NCBI GenBank assembly: GCA_031259795.1
Contig: JAIRLA010000214.1
Coordinates: forward strand, 1-7,404
Source of the DNA: Azoarcus sp.
GTDB lineage: Bacteria > Pseudomonadota > Gammaproteobacteria > Burkholderiales > Rhodocyclaceae
Length of the DNA stretch: 7,404 nucleotides
Direction: 5' to 3'
This document shows, piece by piece, positions 6,021 to 7,404 of the stretch (its first letter is position 1; every line of letters begins with the position of its first letter). The notes beneath the pieces were generated by a model. The model did no database searches. It was not told the DNA's origin and worked only from the letters and a program-made list of their open reading frames with translations. The position numbers and the translations under genes are program-made.

Positions 6021-6338
6021 GGCGTGGCGATTCCGGTTGCCGGGGCGGTCATGTGAGTCTGCAATCATACGGGTTCACCACCCGGCGATCACCGTGTTGC
6101 CCGATCTTGCCGCGCCTCCGCGCTGTGCGCGCCTTCACGCCCCGATCGCGGGCCCGCGCGCCGGCGATTCCATTGGCGCGACCCCGCGCCCGATCCGCCG
6201 GAATCCCGGCGCATAACGGCGGATCGTTCTCGCGCCGGATCGTCCGGACGGGCGGGACAAAACTCCGCGCGCTTCGTTTTGCTCGCCGGGGCGCTTAGAA
6301 TTCCCCCTTCTTTTTTGGCGCGAGCGGCGGACCGGGTC
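6021..6338. promoter_or_regulatory. Divergent intergenic region between the CYTH gene and apaH
   Basis: No gene is supported in this GC-rich stretch. It contains the dyad at 6191-6226, a direct repeat CGGATCGT at 6220-6227 and 6236-6243, a possible apaH -10 TAGAAT at 6296-6301 with only a poor -35 (TTCGTT, 6273-6278), and a 16-nt pyrimidine tract at 6301-6316 that would lie at the start of the apaH transcript. Promoters for both divergent genes should be here. Confidence 0.4.
6191..6226. repeat. 10-bp perfect inverted repeat, REP-like or operator
   Basis: cgatccgccg (6191-6200) and cggcggatcg (6217-6226) are perfect inverted repeats with a 16-nt loop. The core ATCCGCC...GGCGGAT with an 18-nt gap matches the hairpin at 3572-3606 (17-nt gap), and both loops contain CCGGnGCAT. 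This looks like one family of palindromic repeat, or a shared binding site. Confidence 0.65.
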
Positions 6339-7136
6339 ATGGCCACATACGCGATAGGCGATCTTCAGGGCTGCTACAGCGCCTTCCGGCGGCTGCTCGA
6401 CCAATGCGCTTTCGATCCCATGCGCGACCGCCTGTGGCTGGTGGGCGATCTGGTCAATCGCGGCCCGGAATCGCTGGAAGTGCTGCGCTTCGTCTCCGGC
6501 CTTGGCGCGGCGGCCACCGTCGTGCTCGGCAATCACGATCTTTACTTGCTGATGCTGCGCGCCGGACTCAAGCGCCGCGCCGAAGACGACACCCTGTTGC
6601 CGATACTTGCCGCTCCCGATTGCGATGAACTGCTGCATTGGCTCGCCGGGCGTCCCCTGCTGCACGTCGAGGGGCAATATGTCCTGGTGCATGCCGGCCT
6701 GCTGCCGCAATGGACTGTCCCCAGGGCGCAGGCGCTCGCCGCGGAGGTCGAGGACGCGCTGACCGGCAGGGAGGCGAAAAAATTTCTCCTTCATCTGATC
6801 GGCAGCCGTCCGGACCACTGGGAAGACAGCCTCAAGGGCTGGGGACGCCTCAGGGTCATCGTCAATGCTTTCACGCGGATGCGCTTTTGCACCGGCGATG
6901 CCCACATGGTGATGCGCGCCAAGGGGCCGCCCGACAAGGCTCCGGAAGGCACGCTGCCCTGGTTCGCTTTTCCCAAGCGCGCCAGCCGCAACCACACCAT
7001 CGTCTGCGGCCACTGGTCGGCGCTCGGCTTCTACCGCGAGGAGGGCCTGATCGCGCTCGATTCGGGCTACGTCTGGGGCGGCCGACTCACCGCCGTGCGG
7101 CTCGAAGACGGCGAAGTGTTCCAGATCCCGGCCTGA
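6339..7136 (+). CDS. apaH: Symmetrical bis(5'-nucleosyl)-tetraphosphatase (Ap4A hydrolase)
   Basis: This 265-aa metallophosphatase splits Ap4A into two ADP in the cytoplasm and thereby controls dinucleotide alarmones and Np4-capped RNA. The calcineurin-like motifs are intact: GDLQG at 7-11, GDLVNRGP at 36-43, GNHDLYLL at 64-71, VHAGLLPQW at 117-125, and GHWSALG at 224-230. The ApaH-specific stretches VNAFTRMRFC (175-184) and ALDSGYVWGGRL (239-250) separate it from general PPP phosphatases. Gln10 replaces the usual His of GDxHG; I recall the same GDLQG form in pseudomonad ApaH, so it is a subfamily trait rather than damage. The start at 6339 (MATYAIGD) matches the family's usual N-terminus; an upstream in-frame ATG at 6279 would add 20 unconserved residues. 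The ribosome site is weak. It is usually near ksgA/apaG in gammaproteobacteria, but not here. Confidence 0.96.
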   Translation: MATYAIGDLQGCYSAFRRLLDQCAFDPMRDRLWLVGDLVNRGPESLEVLRFVSGLGAAATVVLGNHDLYLLMLRAGLKRRAEDDTLLPILAAPDCDELLHWLAGRPLLHVEGQYVLVHAGLLPQWTVPRAQALAAEVEDALTGREAKKFLLHLIGSRPDHWEDSLKGWGRLRVIVNAFTRMRFCTGDAHMVMRAKGPPDKAPEGTLPWFAFPKRASRNHTIVCGHWSALGFYREEGLIALDSGYVWGGRLTAVRLEDGEVFQIPA

Positions 7137-7163
7137 TTCCGGATTCGCCATCCGGAGCCAGGC
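7131..7163 (+). terminator. Hairpin at the 3' end of apaH
   Basis: Two TCCGGA blocks (7138-7143 and 7151-7156) pair around a 7-nt loop, and GCCTG (7131-7135) pairs with CAGGC (7159-7163) outside them. The structure spans the apaH stop codon. No T-run follows, so it may be a weak terminator or an mRNA-stabilising stem. Confidence 0.35.
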
Positions 7164-7215
7164 GCGCGGAAGTCACGCCAGGGATCTATGTTCCATCTCC
7201 CGGCAAAAACAAGGA

Positions 7216-7241
7216 GTAAACCTGCTTTCCATGAGGTTTAC
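7216..7241 (+). promoter_or_regulatory. Hairpin covering the first start of the transposase-like frame
   Basis: gtaaacct (7216-7223) and aggtttac (7234-7241) are perfect 8-bp inverted repeats around a 10-nt loop that contains the ATG at 7231. The AAGGAG at 7211-7216 touches the stem. In a transcript reading in from apaH this would hide the start, a common way for insertion sequences to avoid expression from outside transcription. It could also be part of an element end. Confidence 0.5.
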
Positions 7242-7404
7242 AATGGCGCGCCATAATCGGTGGAACGCGATGGCTTATCATCGTCCGCACGCGCCGCAAA
7301 TCGTTGACGCGGCCAAGGCCTGGGTGATCGGTCTGGGTTGCCGCAAGCCCAAGGAGTTGGGCTTGGCCGCCGAACTGTGGACGCTGTCAATATTCAGACA
7401 TGCG
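7231..7404 (+). CDS. IS630-like transposase fragment, open at the right edge
   Basis: The frame runs from ATG 7231 (alternatives 7243 and 7270, all in frame) off the right end without a stop. It reads MARHNRWNAMAYHRPHAPQ from 7243, then AKAWVIGLGCRKPKELGLAA, then ELWTLSIFRHA. The pattern of a short helix with L-C-x-K-P, then E-L-G followed by ELWTLS, resembles the linker and second helix-turn-helix region of IS630-family transposases. In complete members this lies after roughly 80-100 residues of N-terminal helix-turn-helix, which are missing here: the in-frame sequence upstream of 7231 (open back into the apaH end) does not look like that domain. The copy is therefore probably N-terminally truncated, or a second frame of a two-frame element. 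The catalytic DDE residues would lie outside the window. Confidence 0.6.
   Translation, partial: MRFTMARHNRWNAMAYHRPHAPQIVDAAKAWVIGLGCRKPKELGLAAELWTLSIFRHA

Noticed and set aside
6301..6316. Pyrimidine tract as a terminator T-run
   Set aside because: It is interrupted by C residues and no stable GC stem lies directly before it; it more likely belongs to the apaH leader.
6135..7151. Minus-strand open frame of 338 codons opposite apaH
   Set aside because: Antisense shadow of apaH; all conserved motifs are on the plus strand.

Overview
The window looks like chromosomal DNA of a high-GC proteobacterium. Codon third positions are strongly G/C, most genes have Shine-Dalgarno sites, and the set of a MaoC-phosphotransacylase fusion, a short acetate kinase and an ApaH of the GDLQG type fits a betaproteobacterium. 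A Rhodocyclales-like host is my best guess, from gene style only; no rRNA or other marker is present.

Left part (1-948). Positions 1-380 hold no convincing gene. They contain a striking nested inverted repeat (85-222) rich in TGTGGA/TCCACA, like degenerate DnaA boxes, and then half of a dispersed repeat. A small unknown gene (381-647) follows. Positions 648-948 form a regulatory region with a sigma-54-like promoter (GG-N10-GC) at 851-866 and upstream TTGCGC dyads.

Central operon (949-4218, + strand). Three genes act on acyl-CoA, acyl-phosphate and carboxylate: a MaoC-hydratase/phosphate acyltransferase fusion, acetate kinase (ackA, 2 nt downstream, coupled) and a PduL-type phosphate acyltransferase (97 nt downstream, after a hairpin). 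Either transacylase could turn acyl-CoA into acyl-phosphate, and AckA would make ATP and the free acid, or the reverse for assimilation. Two unrelated transacylases beside one kinase is the main metabolic point of interest.

Right part. A convergent gene of unknown function (4338-5255, minus) faces pduL across an intergenic strip with a minus-strand terminator and a full copy of the dispersed repeat. A stand-alone CYTH triphosphatase-like gene (5409-6020, minus) is divergent from apaH (6339-7136, +), the symmetrical Ap4A hydrolase. The strip between them holds a 10-bp dyad whose core matches the hairpin between ackA and pduL. The right edge carries the start of an IS630-like transposase reading frame, probably lacking its N-terminal DNA-binding part, preceded by an 8-bp hairpin that covers its first possible start codon.

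I see no CRISPR array, tRNA or rRNA, and no clear new defence or mobile system. The most notable unexplained items are the nested repeat at the left edge, the sigma-54-like control of the operon, the matching dyads and the unknown 305-residue protein.
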